Part shown: positions 1 through 11,469 of the stretch, one piece after another | Numbering within the stretch: position 1 is the first letter of the stretch | How the letters are laid out: every line of letters starts with the position of its first letter | Source: Prinsepia uniflora | Lineage: Eukaryota > Streptophyta > Magnoliopsida > Rosales > Rosaceae | Direction of reading: 5' to 3' | Assembly: GCA_032719365.1 (NCBI GenBank) | Contig: CM064872.1 | Location: forward strand, 48,282,252-48,346,251 | DNA length: 64,000 nt | Program-made: the position numbers and the translations under genes | The notes under the pieces: generated by a model | The model's database searches: none | Seen by the model: the letters and a program-made list of their open reading frames with translations, nothing else | What the model was told of the DNA's origin: nothing

Positions 1-1046
1 TCCATGCCAGAAGATGGACGTTCCCTGATTCTCAACAACCATCAACAAATCCAGCCTCGATGGTGGTAACTACCACGACCTCGCGTAGGCACAACCCACA
101 CACATCACCACTGAGACTCTGAACCTATGCGGTCAACTCACCGCTGGCACCAATCGCTCAATACTCAACATCCACCGATTGGTCCCCCCTCGGAATTTGA
201 TCCACAAGTACTGCTCTCTTGGTCACTCGTCCAATCAATCACTGGTTAGGGCTATCACAAACCAGGCTTCTCTCTGCAGCACTCCCATCCTAACCAATCC
301 ATCGTCATCAACTCTAACAGTCGTCATACTCCGCTGCTAGCATCCAGTCAACTCGTAACTACACCGTGAGGATCTCATCCTCCCGTAACTTTACGATTCC
401 CAGCCGCTTGCCTCCACAAGAGCTTGGCCACTCTTTGTGCCTAACGCTGCACAAGCACCACGTGCGCAATCGTATCCTATCGTGCCACACGACAACCACT
501 CCGGGGTATTCCTTGCCAGTCAACCTCCCTCCAGGATTCGACACACAGAAACATGGCATCTCTTGCCAAATAGAATCAGCGTTCCTAATCCAAGCAGTCT
601 CAACTAAGGTCATCATGCTCCTAACTGTTTCCTGCAGAACAATATCTGATCTTTGCACTCTTGTTACAGACGACTCTAACGTCCAATCTCCACTGATTCC
701 ATGTTGCTCTTATCCATTTCTGACTTGATCGCTCGACGGTATCGACCCTCAGGTCATCACTCTGTGTCTACTGGCCCACTGAATGCTATCTCCAGTACCA
801 CTACGGCTCTAAATTGTTGGATTCACACGAACGTTGATCCCACTCGGGATCCAACCTCTCTGAGAACATGACATCCTATGCCAATCAAACCTTAAACTAT
901 CGAACCTCGTTCCAAACAAACTCTAACTAGGATCCCATTCCACTGAATCCTCATCCTATTACCCTAACTATTAGGTTGATGACGGGCTATTACCATTGTT
1001 GAGACATCACATCCTCGACCTGCGCGTCACTCTGAGAGCAAAAAAC
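1..1046 (-). mobile_element. 5' internal region of long-LTR retrotransposon E1 (non-coding)
   Basis: Read on the minus strand, this is the leader and start of the internal domain that follows the primer binding site at 1047-1058. No open frame resembles gag, and the longest minus frame (359-658, 99 codons) has no recognisable motif. It aligns by eye with the first kilobase after the primer site of the plus-strand element E6 (32013 onward): both share AATAGCCCG close to the primer site and a GAGTATGACGACT block further in. Two decayed copies without gag suggest a non-autonomous, LARD-like family, though heavy decay of a coding family is also possible. The rest of E1 lies to the left of the window. 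Confidence 0.6.
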
Positions 1047-1058
1047 GCTCTGATACCA
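1047..1058 (-). other. Primer binding site of E1
   Basis: The minus strand reads TGGTATCAGAGC, complementary to the 3' end of initiator tRNA-Met, two bases inside the LTR end at 1061. This fixes the orientation of E1 and shows that the LTR to its right is the 5' LTR. Confidence 0.85.
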
Positions 1059-1959
1059 CTTGATAGGACCCGTCCCAAATCCCCCGGGATTAACGTGGGA
1101 CGTGCCTGCTCCCGACTGACACAAAGTGTCAGACCAGGGATAATTCTGTCCTTAGCCCAACCAGGACTACCAAAGAGCGCTAGGCTCCGGAGGAGGAGTG
1201 TGATATATTGGTCTCTGCTATAGCCTGCATCCGCTATCAACCTGAAGGGCATTCAAAACCTCAAAAGTCAAGTGGACAAAACAAACATTTTAATAAAAAC
1301 ATTTCATCAAAAGAAGATTTATGGCCTTCATTAAGAATATGCATGCATTCAAAAACCATTTATCAAACATTCACAAACCGTTAGGGCCTTGGCCCAAATT
1401 CGTAAATAAAGTACATGAGAACTCAGCCCAAAACCAATCATGTGGGACTCTGCCCAAATAACGTCAGGTGGGTCTCTGCCCAAAACCATACTCAAACCAT
1501 AGAACACGGGGTCTCCACCCCAAACCACTTTTCCATAAAACCTCATACGTATATACATACATATAACCCATCCTCGGCATCTCGGATGAGATGCCAACTG
1601 GGGGCACACAGCCCGTAGGGAACACATCCCCGATATATGTCACGATTCATCTATACTAGTATGCATACTACTCGGGATCTCACTCCGAGTCTACCCCCAG
1701 GAATTCTCCATCTAGGAGGCTCTGTCTTCGGATCTAGTCTGAGCATATCTCTGGAATCTGGTCCGGGACCACATCATAACTCCCACTCTTGGAATGGGCT
1801 CCCTATGGGGATACTCATTCCAGGTAGTGGATCGTGACTCTCCAGGTCGACGTCTGGAGGAGACCAATCAAATCACGTCGGATGGTATATACATTCTCAA
1901 AATACTTTCTTTCTCAACTAGGTTTCATACCTGAATCTCAACGGGATTCCTCAAATCCG

Positions 1960-2350
1960 ATTCAATTCCATTTTCAAAGGCCTCGGCCTAAATCCACAGT
2001 TTTATAGGGTCTTAAGCCCGAATTCTCATTTCATAAGCCAAACTGGGACTTAAGTCCGATTTCACAACCAACAGGGCCTCTAGCCCGATATCACAACTAA
2101 CGGGGCCTCAAGCCCGATACCAGAAATCAACGGGGCCTCAAGACCAATTTCACAGTCAAAGGGGCCTCAGGCTCGATTTTACAACCAACTGGGCCTCAAG
2201 CTCGAATTCGTAAACCAACGGGGCCCTCGGCCCGATCGTATAACTCAAATGGGCCTCTAATCCGATTTCTCATCAAATCAAATGGACTCTAAGTCTGAGG
2301 GTTTCCAATCAAATGGTCTCATGCCCAATTTCATATTCCAAAATCCAAAA
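1960..2350 (-). repeat. Hairpin-array repeat in the E1 LTR
   Basis: About a dozen units spaced 30-40 bp apart, each with a short dyad such as GGGCCTCTAGCCC, GGGCCTCAAGCCC, GGACTTAAGTCC or GGGCCCTCGGCCC. Stem sequences differ between units but the two halves remain mostly complementary. The sequence between the dyads is a loosely conserved A-rich spacer (for example AACCAAC). Several units have lost pairing, as expected in an old copy. Confidence 0.7.
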
Positions 2351-3673
2351 CTCATTCATTAAACCCTCACAGAAAACGTAGCACGTATAAGCATCGTATA
2401 AAACCAGAAATCTTGAAATAGGTGAAAATACGTAAATACTAGCTACCACAAACAAATGCACTCATGGCATCACAAAACTTGTATTAAAACACTTATAAAA
2501 CATTTATGCATGCATTAGTTTAGAAAGAAAGGTCCACTCACAGACCGTCCGAAGCCGCGCGTCGATACGCGCGCCATAATCCTCTCCCAGGCCAATCACT
2601 GTCTCTAGGGCTCCCGAACCTCCAATTTAATTTAGAGGATTACTAACTACTTAAATAACACCTCACTAAAGCCCCGTAATTTTTTGAACCTTTGGACGCT
2701 CCGAAACCTATCGAACTGATGTACGATCGACACGAAACTAGTCCCAAAATGTTCGTTACATCGATTAGATGATTTGACATGTTGGAACCTTCCACAAAAA
2801 GTGGGCCACGCGCCCATACGCGCTGGCAACAGACCTTGCGCGTGGGAGCCACGCGTCGCTATACTGTGCATCCCCTACCTTCGGCAGACCGGGTTCGATC
2901 GGTCCGCCTGGTTTTCGGTCTGGTTCGACCAGCGGAGCCGGTTCACCCAATTTCCTCCCTTATTTCAGCCCGTTTCAATCCCATTTCAATCCTAATATAT
3001 AAGTTTCAATCCTAGGAACCTATCTAGAGGATCAAAACAAAGGAAAAGGGTTCAAGACCTCACCTTTTTTATTTGGTTTTCATAGCCAAACTTCCAGTCG
3101 ACATCCAGAGCTTTTCCACCGTCCTCCTCCTCCCTTTTTGATCGTGCCAAACTCGTAAAAATCCCATTCGCATCACCCAGCCATCAGAAACCGTTTAAAA
3201 CATACAAAATTGAAAACTGGAAGTTTGGAATTCAAACTTACCTGCACAGGTTGTCATCCCTCCGCCGTCCACGGCGGCTAACGAAGCCCCCAGCCACCTC
3301 TCAGTCCTTATCTCATTCTGTCCTCATACCCTCAGTCCAGAAGCAAGGATTCAAATGGTTGATGGATTGGATTTGGGAGAGATCGGGTTTATGTGTGTTT
3401 GGTATGCACGAACAAGCAAAAGGGGTGAAATGCATGAATCAATTTGGGTGGGTAATGGATGGATGACAATTGTCATTCATCCAATGGGCCTGCCCCAAAA
3501 TATCTGGGCCTACTTAATGTCAAAAGGCATCTATCTCGTAAAACGTGCAATAGTTCTCTAGAACCTCCGTGAATCATAATTTCTTCGTCGAACGTTCGAT
3601 TTCGACGTGTAGCTTGTCTGCGAATTCGTGACGACGCGATCTACGTAACGGTCCTTTCCCCTCAGCCATCGGA

Positions 3674-6600
3674 TGTAACGACCCGTCCCGGAATTCGAGA
3701 TTAGGTTAGTAACTAATCATGATTAATAAGGGTTAATCGGTGGTTAGTTGGGTGGAATCGAACGGACGATGCAAAATGACCGTTTTGCCCCTAGTTGTGG
3801 GTAAAACGTTGACTTTTTATTCGGACGGTCAAATGGACTTTGCCTGATGACCGTGACGTAGTTTGGGACGTCACGAGTTCATAGACAGGCGGCATGTTCG
3901 ATTCCGACGTTCGTGGCGAAAGTTATGACGTTCGGAAGTCCGGGGGCATTTCCGTAGTTTGGACGAATTAGGGGAAAATGTTGACTTTTTGACCGGGGGG
4001 TCCGATGGCCGAGGGCCAAGGACCGTTAGGATGATCTCGAGGCCCCGAGTACAATGACGGGCGGCACGCGTCGATCGGAGTTCGAATGACCAAGTTGCGG
4101 GTCTAGATTGCATGAGGGCATTTTGGTAAATTGTCAATTGAGGGTAAAATGGTAAATTTGGCAGCTGTTTGTGCGACAGCCATGTACGGCGTGGGTCTCC
4201 TTTCAGAAACAGAGTATGGGCGGGGAAATTGTTTGGTCTGCCCAATGAATTGATTATTAACTGTTAGTGGCATTGGGAGATGAATGTTGGGCACTACAGA
4301 CTTAGTGTTGGGCGTGCTGGTTGTTTTTACAGTGGAGTGTTTTGGGGGAGTGCACGGGCACAACGCCGTGCTGGTTTTTTAGGAAGCACGGAGATCGTGC
4401 TGGCGAGTGTTCAGTGTGGGTGAGAGCGTTTCTGTGGGATTTGAGGCCACGGGCGACTTGGTGTGAGTTGAGCAGGGGTTGAGTGGTGTCTGTGTGGGGA
4501 ACAAAATGCTGGGCTGGTGCCATGGGAGCTGAGAAAAACAGAGACATTGACCAGGCCATGATCGACCGTTCTAAGGCTAAATTAAGTGAAATTGTGAGCG
4601 AGAAGGAGATCTAGGAGGCGAGAGCGAAGTGTTGAGACTGAGAGAGGGAAAAAAAGGGTGAAATTGGTGGGAGGGGAGTCCAAATCCGAAACGGGTTCTT
4701 GAGGAAGGGAGAATCCAATTTCAAAATGTAGGCCAGCCCATGACCAATTAAGGTTTCATCGAGTTTTCTGGGATCATTCCTAGTCGATCCAGTACAAGAG
4801 GGAGGTGAATTGCTGCTGTTTTGGCTTCGAACGGACTTGGCGACTGAGGGGAAAAATCGAGTTCGAGTCGTGGAGTTGGAAGGGTTTAAGGGAGAAATTG
4901 GCCTGAGAAGCAAACTTATACAAACCCTGTGAAGCCTCTGAGTGGATCAATTGCAAGGAAGCAAACGAAAATGGTCGAGATTGATGAACGAACAGTGTTC
5001 GTCTGTTCTTCGATGTCCATCGTCGAGTCGTGGGATTTTAGGTAAGTTCCTACCAAACTAACATTACAGAACAGCAATTGGGCTTACAACAAAGATGTTT
5101 GAGTACTCAATTGAAAGGTTGGAGGTTGTTTTGGCAGGGATTGGAACGGGTTATAGCGCGGGCTACCGGACCCGTTTTACAGCGAGATCGGGTGAGGATG
5201 GTGAACAGTGCCTGTCACTGTAGCAGCGCGTGGGTGTCACGCGCAGCCACTCACGGCGGCGCGTGACGGCGCGTGGAACAGTTTTTCAGGGTGAGTTCAA
5301 GACGACTTTTGTTCTATGCAATGTAACGAACATTTTAGCGTTAGTTTCGAAATTATCGGATACCATTTCGATGTTGTTTCGAGGGTCCGAAGGTCTATGT
5401 CTCGTTTTTAATTAACGAATAATTCCCGGAAAAATATGGGAAATTAATATGTTGATATTTGACACCTTAATGACCCGGGGATGTGTTTTCGGGCAGGATT
5501 TGGGTTTTTAGAAAATGTCGGAAATAACGGGCATGCGTGCGGCGCGAAACCGAGCCTTAAGAATGGTGTGTGAGTGGACGTTGCTTTTCAAATTTAATGC
5601 ATGCATAAATTATTTCTATGATTTTATGATTATGATTATAATTTGTGATTGATTTTGATTGCCGTATTTACACGTATTCGATTCCCGTATTTATACGTAT
5701 TTTTACTATACATGTGAAATTGCACTTATTTCGAGACTATGGTCACTCGTGTGCTTAATGATGGTTTAATGAAAGAAGTTATATGAAATGGGCGTAAAGT
5801 GATTTAAGAAGGTTGTTTATGATTTGCGAGTGTGACTTACGATTTTGACACGTTTTTCGAGAACGTTCCGGATTTGCACGTTTTACGGGATTTCGAGTTA
5901 TTGTGATTTGATCACTGTTGATTAAAATGAGACTTGTGGTTTTGAGGATTTTCAAAATGGGTTTTGAGGATTTTCAAAAAGGGTTTTGAGTATGTTTTGA
6001 TTGGATCGTGATTTTGGTGATTATGATTGTGGGTTTGATGTGATGAAAATGAGATTTGAGAAAGAAGCGATTTCTAAGAATTAAAATGGATTTGAGAAAG
6101 GTGATTTCGGGCTTGATGCTCGGGGCACAAAGTAACTTTGATTTACGAGATTTCGGTTTTCGGAAATTTAAAGTGGATTCTTGGTTTGGGTTCGGGATGA
6201 TGCTTCTGGATGCCGGCTTACGGAATCATTATTGCGAATTCGAATTCGGGAATGAAAAAGGATTTAATAAAGTGATTTGGTATGATTGTACATGCCCCGT
6301 GTGTAATGGTAATATGATTATGTTGTGAAGTATGATTTGGAGAATTGAATGGGGAAATTCGGACCATGGGTCCTGTTGTGAAAAACGTGATTTTGGGATG
6401 GATCCCACGTTGTTATGTTTGACGAATGTTTTTGGGTTTAAAGACCCGTTGTTGTGTTTGAAAATTGTTTTGGGTTTAAAAACCCGGGTGCTATTGCTGG
6501 AGCACGTTTTGAGTTTAAAGACTCGGTTAATTGATGACGGGGGAGGGCCCTTAATGAGTTTAAAGACTCGTGAGTTTAAAGACTCGGTTACTATAATACC

Positions 6601-7262
6601 CCCGAGGCCTATTGATTGTGTTCTGAGTTTAAAGACTCGTTGATATCCCGGGAAGGCCTGTTTATGCGCATGGTTTTGAGTTTAAAGACTCGGGCGCACT
6701 CGATATCCAGCAAAATGATTGACTTGTGATTTATTGATGATTTCTGATGTTTCGGTTGAGTTGGGCAGTGGCCGGTATATGGTTGTTGGTTTTGGATCAT
6801 GTTGTACATTTGGTTTTGATTCGTGGTTTTTGGGCTAAGGCCCGGTGTTTATGGTTGCGGGCTGAGACCCGATGGTTGAGAAAGGAAAAAGATTTTGAGG
6901 CTCATACGAGTTCTTCCTTATGTTGGAATTTGATACACAGTTTTTATTTTGTGGAAAATCTTAATCGATGACGAAAGGTTTTTGTATGCATGCATTCGTT
7001 TTACGCGGAGGGTAAAAACGTTTGTTGTAACTGTTTTGCTAAACTGATTTATTTTTGTCCACTCACACCTTTTGGTTTTATTGACCCTCCAGGTCGTGGC
7101 GCATTGTTCGAGGCTGTACGAGGGGCGGAGGCATGAGTAAGCACATGTGGCTATCCCTGGTCTGCACGTACTGAGGGTAAACTTGGGTACTTCAGTCGAC
7201 TTGCCAGACGGGAGCAGGACCGGGCACGGTTTTCGATGCCCCTTCCGGGGGCGGTCCTGTCA
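3674..7262 (+). mobile_element. Solo LTR 1 of the long-LTR family (3.6 kb)
   Basis: It begins TGTAACGACCCGTCCC and ends GGCGGTCCTGTCA. Perfect 5-bp target site duplications TCGGA lie at 3669-3673 and 7263-7267, and the flanks rejoin into continuous E1 LTR sequence. With no internal domain it is a solo LTR formed by LTR-LTR recombination. Landmarks: predicted donor TTAG|GTAAGT (GT at 5042), GTGTGAGTGGACG at 5568-5580, ATGCATGCAT near 5598, hairpin array 6360-6860, ATGCATGCAT near 6985, TTGTCCACTCACA near 7055, predicted acceptor CCTCCAG ending at 7092. It lies on the opposite strand to its host LTR. Confidence 0.93.
6360..6860 (+). repeat. Hairpin-array repeat in solo LTR 1
   Basis: Dyads include GGACCATGGGTCC, GGGATGGATCCC, GGGTTTAAAGACCC, GGGTTTAAAAACCC, several copies of GAGTTTAAAGACTC, GGGCTAAGGCCC and GGGCTGAGACCC. 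The stems GGGT/ACCC, GAGT/ACTC, GGAC/GTCC and GGGC/GCCC are all complementary, so changes in one arm are matched in the other. Confidence 0.8.
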
Positions 7263-7422
7263 TCGGACCTCCCGGGTCAAAAGTTAACTTTTCGTCCTCG
7301 TTCAGGGGCAAAATCGTAATTTCACCCTGAAGGTCCTTTAATCGTCGTCTAATCCCCGATTAGCCTTGCTAATCCGTCATTAATTCTTAAATAATCTCGA
7401 TAATTCAGGACGGATCGTTACA

Positions 7423-7582
7423 TTGATAGTGTTGAACTCTAAACTCGCCTGTTTGAATTTATTTATTTAATTCGAAAAACTTTAAGCTCGTTAAGGGTAA
7501 ATTTGATATTTTAGAGTTATTGCCAAACGGGAGCAGGGAACTTGCCCTGCAAGTCCCATGGGGATCAAGATGGGTCTTGTCA
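7423..7582 (+). mobile_element. 3' end of the 5' LTR of a Tekay-like Ty3/gypsy element (E2)
   Basis: This stretch matches the end of the 3' LTR at 14425-14587 over its length and ends in CTTGTCA, four bases before a tRNA-Met primer binding site. The rest of the 5' LTR was displaced to the left by the insertion of E1 and lies outside the window. Confidence 0.85.
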
Positions 7583-7585
7583 GCT

Positions 7586-7597
7586 TGGTATCAGAGC
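7586..7597 (+). other. Primer binding site of E2
   Basis: TGGTATCAGAGC, complementary to initiator tRNA-Met, just after the LTR end at 7582. It is followed by a 22-bp unit (GCACTAGGTTAGTGGTNGGG) present about three times to 7650, which looks like local slippage. Confidence 0.85.
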
Positions 7598-7789
7598 ACT
7601 AGGTTAGTGGTTGGGGCACTAGGTTAGTGGTCAGGGCACTAGGATGGCGGTCTATACTTTGTACACTGACGCTTTAGATGTTATTTAACTATTCTATGCC
7701 TCTTAATAGTTGGTTATGCCTCCGAGACATGATCATCGAGCACGGGCGGAGGAAGAGTTGGGAGAGAAATGGAAAGCGCAAGCATCGAG

Positions 7790-8700
7790 TTAGCCCAGTA
7801 ATTGGGAGCTACGCCTTTCAGCGGGGGATCAGACCCCGAGAAGGCTCAGCAATGGATTGAATGATGGGAACATATCTTTACGGTGATGCATTGCCCACCC
7901 GAGGAGCGTGTTGTATTTGCTACTTTTCTGCTAAATGGTGGTGCGTACCGGTGGTGGCACAGTCTGGTGATGACAGGTTGGACCGTCCACACTGTTACCT
8001 GGGAGGTCTTCAGGGAGCGGTTCCTCGACCAGTACTATCCGAGATCTTTCCGTAATGCCTGCAAGAAAGAGTTTCTGTAGCTCCAAAAGGGGAGCAAGAC
8101 CGTAACCGAGTACAAGCAGTCTTTCTTGATGCTGTCTCATTTTACTGAAGCCTTTGGGAGTACTGAAGAAGATACATGTCGCCGTTTTGAGTCGACGCTC
8201 AGGGGAGACATCCAAGTGATTTTGACTGCCACACCTTATACCACCTTGAGAGATTTGATGGTAGGCACAATGCGGGTTTAGACCAGTTTATTGTTGTAGC
8301 AACAGCGGACTTCCAGCAAGGCACGACGTCAGGATCGTCCATACCTTGGACCTTCAGGCCATCGGGGCTCAAAGGGGGGACATTATGGAAGAGCTTCTTC
8401 ATCTGGTGGCCGCGGACGGTTTGCCTATTATGGGAGCCCTCAGCAATCAGGACCGAGGTTCGGTTCCTAGCAACAGCAGACATCTATGAGTGATTCATTT
8501 GGTGGATCTTCGAGCGAGCAGAGGGTATTAACTTGCTTTTCCTGTGGATGGAGGTAGCAGTACAGTGCAAAGTTCTGCTTCTAACACTACTGGTGGCTGA
8601 GGACAGAGTGGAGCACATGATGGTGATAGAGGAGCACGGGGACATGGCTGGACAACTGAATCTATAGCTCAAGTTTATACAATTACCCACAGTCAAGCCA
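7790..8700 (+). pseudogene. gag remnant of Tekay-like Ty3/gypsy element E2
   Basis: Retrotransposon capsid (gag), which would package the element RNA. Readable blocks include DPEKAQQWIE, then CPPEERVVFATFLLNGGAY, RWWHSL, WEVFRERFLDQYYPRSFRN and TVTEYKQSFLMLSHF, the usual order in plant chromovirus gag. A weak CCHC zinc-knuckle remnant starts near 8529 (LTCFSCG). In-frame stops (for example after QQWIE and KKEFL) and frame changes mean no protein can be made. It starts about 200 bp after the primer site and leads into the protease region. Confidence 0.85.
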
Positions 8701-9830
8701 TGGAAGCTCTGGGAGTCGTGACAGGCACTTTTACTATATCTGGTATTGCTGTTCATGCTTTGATTATCAGGACCCGACCCTCCTCGGTCAGGACCTGAAT
8801 CATCTAGCACCATATTGTTCGCTTTGGGCCTTGGCCTCACGGTTTTGTTTTCGGGAGCTCCTGGTGCAACTTCCTAGGGGGTCACCCATCATGGAATTGC
8901 ACCAGCCTCAACTCGCTTAACTTTGGGGTTCCAATCCCCCCCAAAGCCACTTGAGCTCCCAAAAATCCTAGTTCTAGATAGGTGTGTGCCTACACCTTTA
9001 AGGCACACCACCATCCTCTCCTAGACCATTCCCCTTCGCAGGAATGTGGGATCATTCACCGTTCCCTCCAGGACACGGGTCTTACAATCCACCCCCCTTA
9101 GGGCCCAGCATCCTCGCTGGAACACTTCTCGGTCAGGGTCTGGCTCTGATACCAAATTGTTAGGACCCGACCCTCCTCGGTCAGGACCCAAATCACCTAA
9201 CACCATATTGTCCGCTTTGAGCCTTGCCCTCACGGTTTTGTTTTCGGGAGCTCCTGGTGCAACGTCCCAGGGGATCACCCATCATGGAATTGCACCAGCC
9301 TCAACTCGCTTAACTTTGGGGTTCCAATCCCCCCCAAAGCCACTTGAGCTCCTAAAAGGCCTAGTTCTAGATAGGTGTGTGCCTTCACGTTTAAGGCACA
9401 CCACCATCCTCTCCCAGACCATTCCCCCTCGCAGGAATGTGGGATTGTTCACCGTTCCCTCCAGGACACGGGTCTTACATTGATGGACTCTAGGGCTACA
9501 CATTCATTTATTTTACGGAGTTATGTGAGCTTGTTGGGTTGCGAAGTGTCGACACTTGAGGAGGGGTTAGGTGTTGGTACACCAATGGGAGTTGTCTACC
9601 AAGTGAACCAAATTGTGAATGATTGTCCAGTGGAAGTGTAAGGTGTGGAATTTTTGGCTAATTTGATTATTATGGATATACATGACTTTGACATCATACT
9701 AGGAGACGATTGGATGTCGGACCACTATTCTATTATTGACTGTTGCAACAAGCGAGTGATTTTGCGGAGTCCGGGTTTACCGGAGGTGATTTTCGAGGGA
9801 GAGCAGGGAGTCTCGCCACCTGAGGTAATT
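8701..9830 (+). pseudogene. Aspartic protease remnant of E2, split by a Cassandra element
   Basis: The region reads VVTGTFTISGIAVHAL up to 8760, is broken by Cassandra at 8765-9479, and resumes as MDSRATHSFILRSYV and DIILGDDWMS at 9484-9720. The active-site D-S/T-G is here D-S-R, so the enzyme was already damaged or decayed afterwards. Apparent frames across 9375-9641 are chimeras of Cassandra LTR and protease sequence. Confidence 0.85.
8765..9479 (-). mobile_element. Complete Cassandra TRIM retrotransposon (copy 1)
   Basis: Two 322-bp LTRs (8765-9086 and 9158-9479) flank a 71-bp internal region. Minus-strand primer binding site TGGTATCAGAGC lies at 9143-9154 and a purine-rich tract AAGGGGGGTGGAT lies by the 3' LTR. 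Perfect target duplications TTGAT lie at 8760-8764 and 9480-9484. Each LTR contains a 5S rRNA-derived stretch on the minus strand (about 8870-8935 and 9262-9330): AAGTTAAGCGAGTT corresponds to the 5S A box, followed by GATGGGTGA and CCCCTGGGA of the intermediate element and C box. 5S-derived LTRs are the defining trait of Cassandra. It encodes no protein and would rely on other elements for reverse transcription. Confidence 0.95.
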
Positions 9831-10700
9831 TCTGCACTTACAACGACTAAACTATTACAAAAGGTTTACCTGGGTTATTTAGCCTTTGTTGTGGAGACGC
9901 GTGATGATTCTTTGAGAGCTGAGGATATCCCGGTGGTACGAGAATTTACAGATGTATTTCCAGAAGACTTGCCTGGCTTACCACCACATCGTGAGATTGA
10001 GTTCACGATCAAGCTACTTCCCGGTACACGACCGATATCGCAGGCGCCGTATCGTATGGTACCAGTGGAGTTACGGTAGTTGAAATCTCAACTGCAGGAG
10101 TTGGTTGATCTGGGATTCATCCGACCGAGTACTTCACCATGGGGAGCACCCGTGTTATTTGTTAAGAAGAAGGAGGGTAGTCTACGGTTGTGTGTGGACT
10201 GTTAGTAGCTTAATAAAGTGATGGTAAGGAACAAGTACCCCTTACCCAGGATCAATGACTTGTTTGACGAGTTGCGGGGAGCGAGCGAAGTATTTCTCTA
10301 AGATTGACCTTCGATCTGGTTACCATCAGCTGAGGATTGCTGAGGATGACGTTTCGAAGATCGCTTTCTGGATGAGGTACGAGCATTATGAGTTTTTGGT
10401 AATGCCGTTGGATTGACGAATGCACCAGCTACCTTCATGGACTTGATGAACTGAGTATTCCGATCATATTTGGACAAGTTTGTTCATCGACAAAATTTTG
10501 GTCTATTTGAGGAGTGCTAGAGCACACGAAAAACATCTGTAGTTAGTGTTGAACAAGCTGAGGCAGAACCAGTTGTATGCTAAACTTAGCAAGTGTCAGT
10601 TTTGGCCTAACAATATCGAATTTCTGGGTCATATTATTTCAGCTGAAGGGATTAGAGTGGAACCCCAAAAAATGGAAGCTGTGACTAACTAGGAGCGACC
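9830..10700 (+). pseudogene. Reverse transcriptase remnant of E2
   Basis: Blocks in order: REFTDVFPEDLPGLPPHREI, PGTRPISQAPYRM, LVDLGFIRPSTSPWGAPVLF, RNKYPLPRINDLFDELRG, FSKIDLRSGYHQLRI. This is the order and wording of a Tekay/Del chromovirus reverse transcriptase. The catalytic box near 10483-10494 reads FIDK, so the second aspartate is lost. Stops occur at 10077, 10201 and further on, and a frame change follows DELRG. The polymerase is dead. Confidence 0.9.
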
Positions 10701-11290
10701 AAGGACAGTTACGGAGGTGCGGAGCTTCGTAGGTTTGGCTGGCTACTATCAGGGGTTTGTAGAGGGTTTCTCTACTATCACAGCTCCTTTGACCCGATTG
10801 ACCCGAAAAGGGGTTAAGTTTGTTTGGGATGACCAGTGTGAGCAGAGTTTTCAAGAGTTGAAACAACGATTGAATACTGCGCCAGTTCTTGCACTTCTAG
10901 ATAATAGTGGAGAGTTCGAGGTTTACAGCGACGCATCAATACAGGGACTGGGTTGCGTACTGATGCAGTATGGGAGAGCTATTGCTTATGCCTCATGACA
11001 ACTGAAACCTCATGAACTGAACTATCCCACTCATGATTTGGAGTTGGTGGCAGTGGTACATGCTTTGAAGATTTGGAGACACTATCTTTATGGAGAAACT
11101 TGCAGGATCTTCACCGACCAACAGAGTTTAAAACACTTGTTTATGCAGAAGGAATTAAATCTGAGACAGAGCCGGTGGTTGGATCTGATTAAGGACTACC
11201 ACTTCACGATTGAATATCATCCAGGAAAAGAGAATGTAGTGGCAGATGCACTTAGTTGGAAGTCAGCGGGTTCGATTGCACACTTGAGGA
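10700..11290 (+). pseudogene. RNase H domain remnant of E2
   Basis: The stretch reads VRSFVGLAGYYQGFVEGFS, FEVYSDASIQGLGCVLMQ, AIAYAS, then after a stop NYPTHDLELVAVVHALKIW, IFTDQQSLKHLF, and IEYHPGKENVVADALSW. This is the Ty3/gypsy RNase H module following reverse transcriptase. Two long open pieces (10717-10998 and 11038-11448) are separated by stops. Confidence 0.9.
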
Positions 11291-11469
11291 TGATGTATTT
11301 TCCTTTGCTTATGGAACTTCTGAAGGCTGGATTCATGCTGGGAATGAATCATCAGGGAGTCTTGTTGGCTAGTTTTCATGTACTACCAATTCTGAACGAC
11401 TGGATCATTGAGGTTCAATTTCAGGATCCTACTCTGTGTGTTTATTGAATTGAGGTTGAGGCAAGTGAG

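Larger units (their letters stand above)
1061..7422 (-). mobile_element. 5' LTR of E1, long-LTR family, interrupted by a solo LTR
   Basis: On the minus strand the LTR starts at 7422 with TGTAACGATCCGTCC and ends at 1061 with GGGTCCTATCA. The copy is split by the solo LTR at 3674-7262, so its own sequence is 1061-3673 plus 7268-7422, about 2.8 kb. Landmarks on the minus strand in order: decayed palindrome 3453-3486, predicted donor CAG|GTAAGT at 3240-3241, TGTGAGTGGACC at 2531-2543, ATGCATGCAT near 2508, hairpin array 1960-2350, a second ATGCATGCAT near 1339, GTCCACT near 1270, predicted acceptor CAG at 1242-1243. E1 is inserted in the 5' LTR of the Tekay-like element: sequence from 7423 matches 14425 onward. 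Confidence 0.85.

Noticed and set aside
1047..1058. tRNA genes suggested by TGGTATCAGAGC matches
   Set aside because: These 12-base matches are primer binding sites next to LTR ends. No cloverleaf surrounds them.
8870..9330. True 5S rRNA genes
   Set aside because: The 5S similarity covers the internal promoter half only, lies inside LTRs and is diverged. It is the Cassandra signature and not a functional 5S gene.
9046..9641. Long plus-strand frames over the Cassandra LTR
   Set aside because: They read across non-coding LTR, primer site and protease remnant. Similar frames appear over every Cassandra LTR (16777-17632, 34282-34632, 63600-63809), showing they are a by-product of the repeat.
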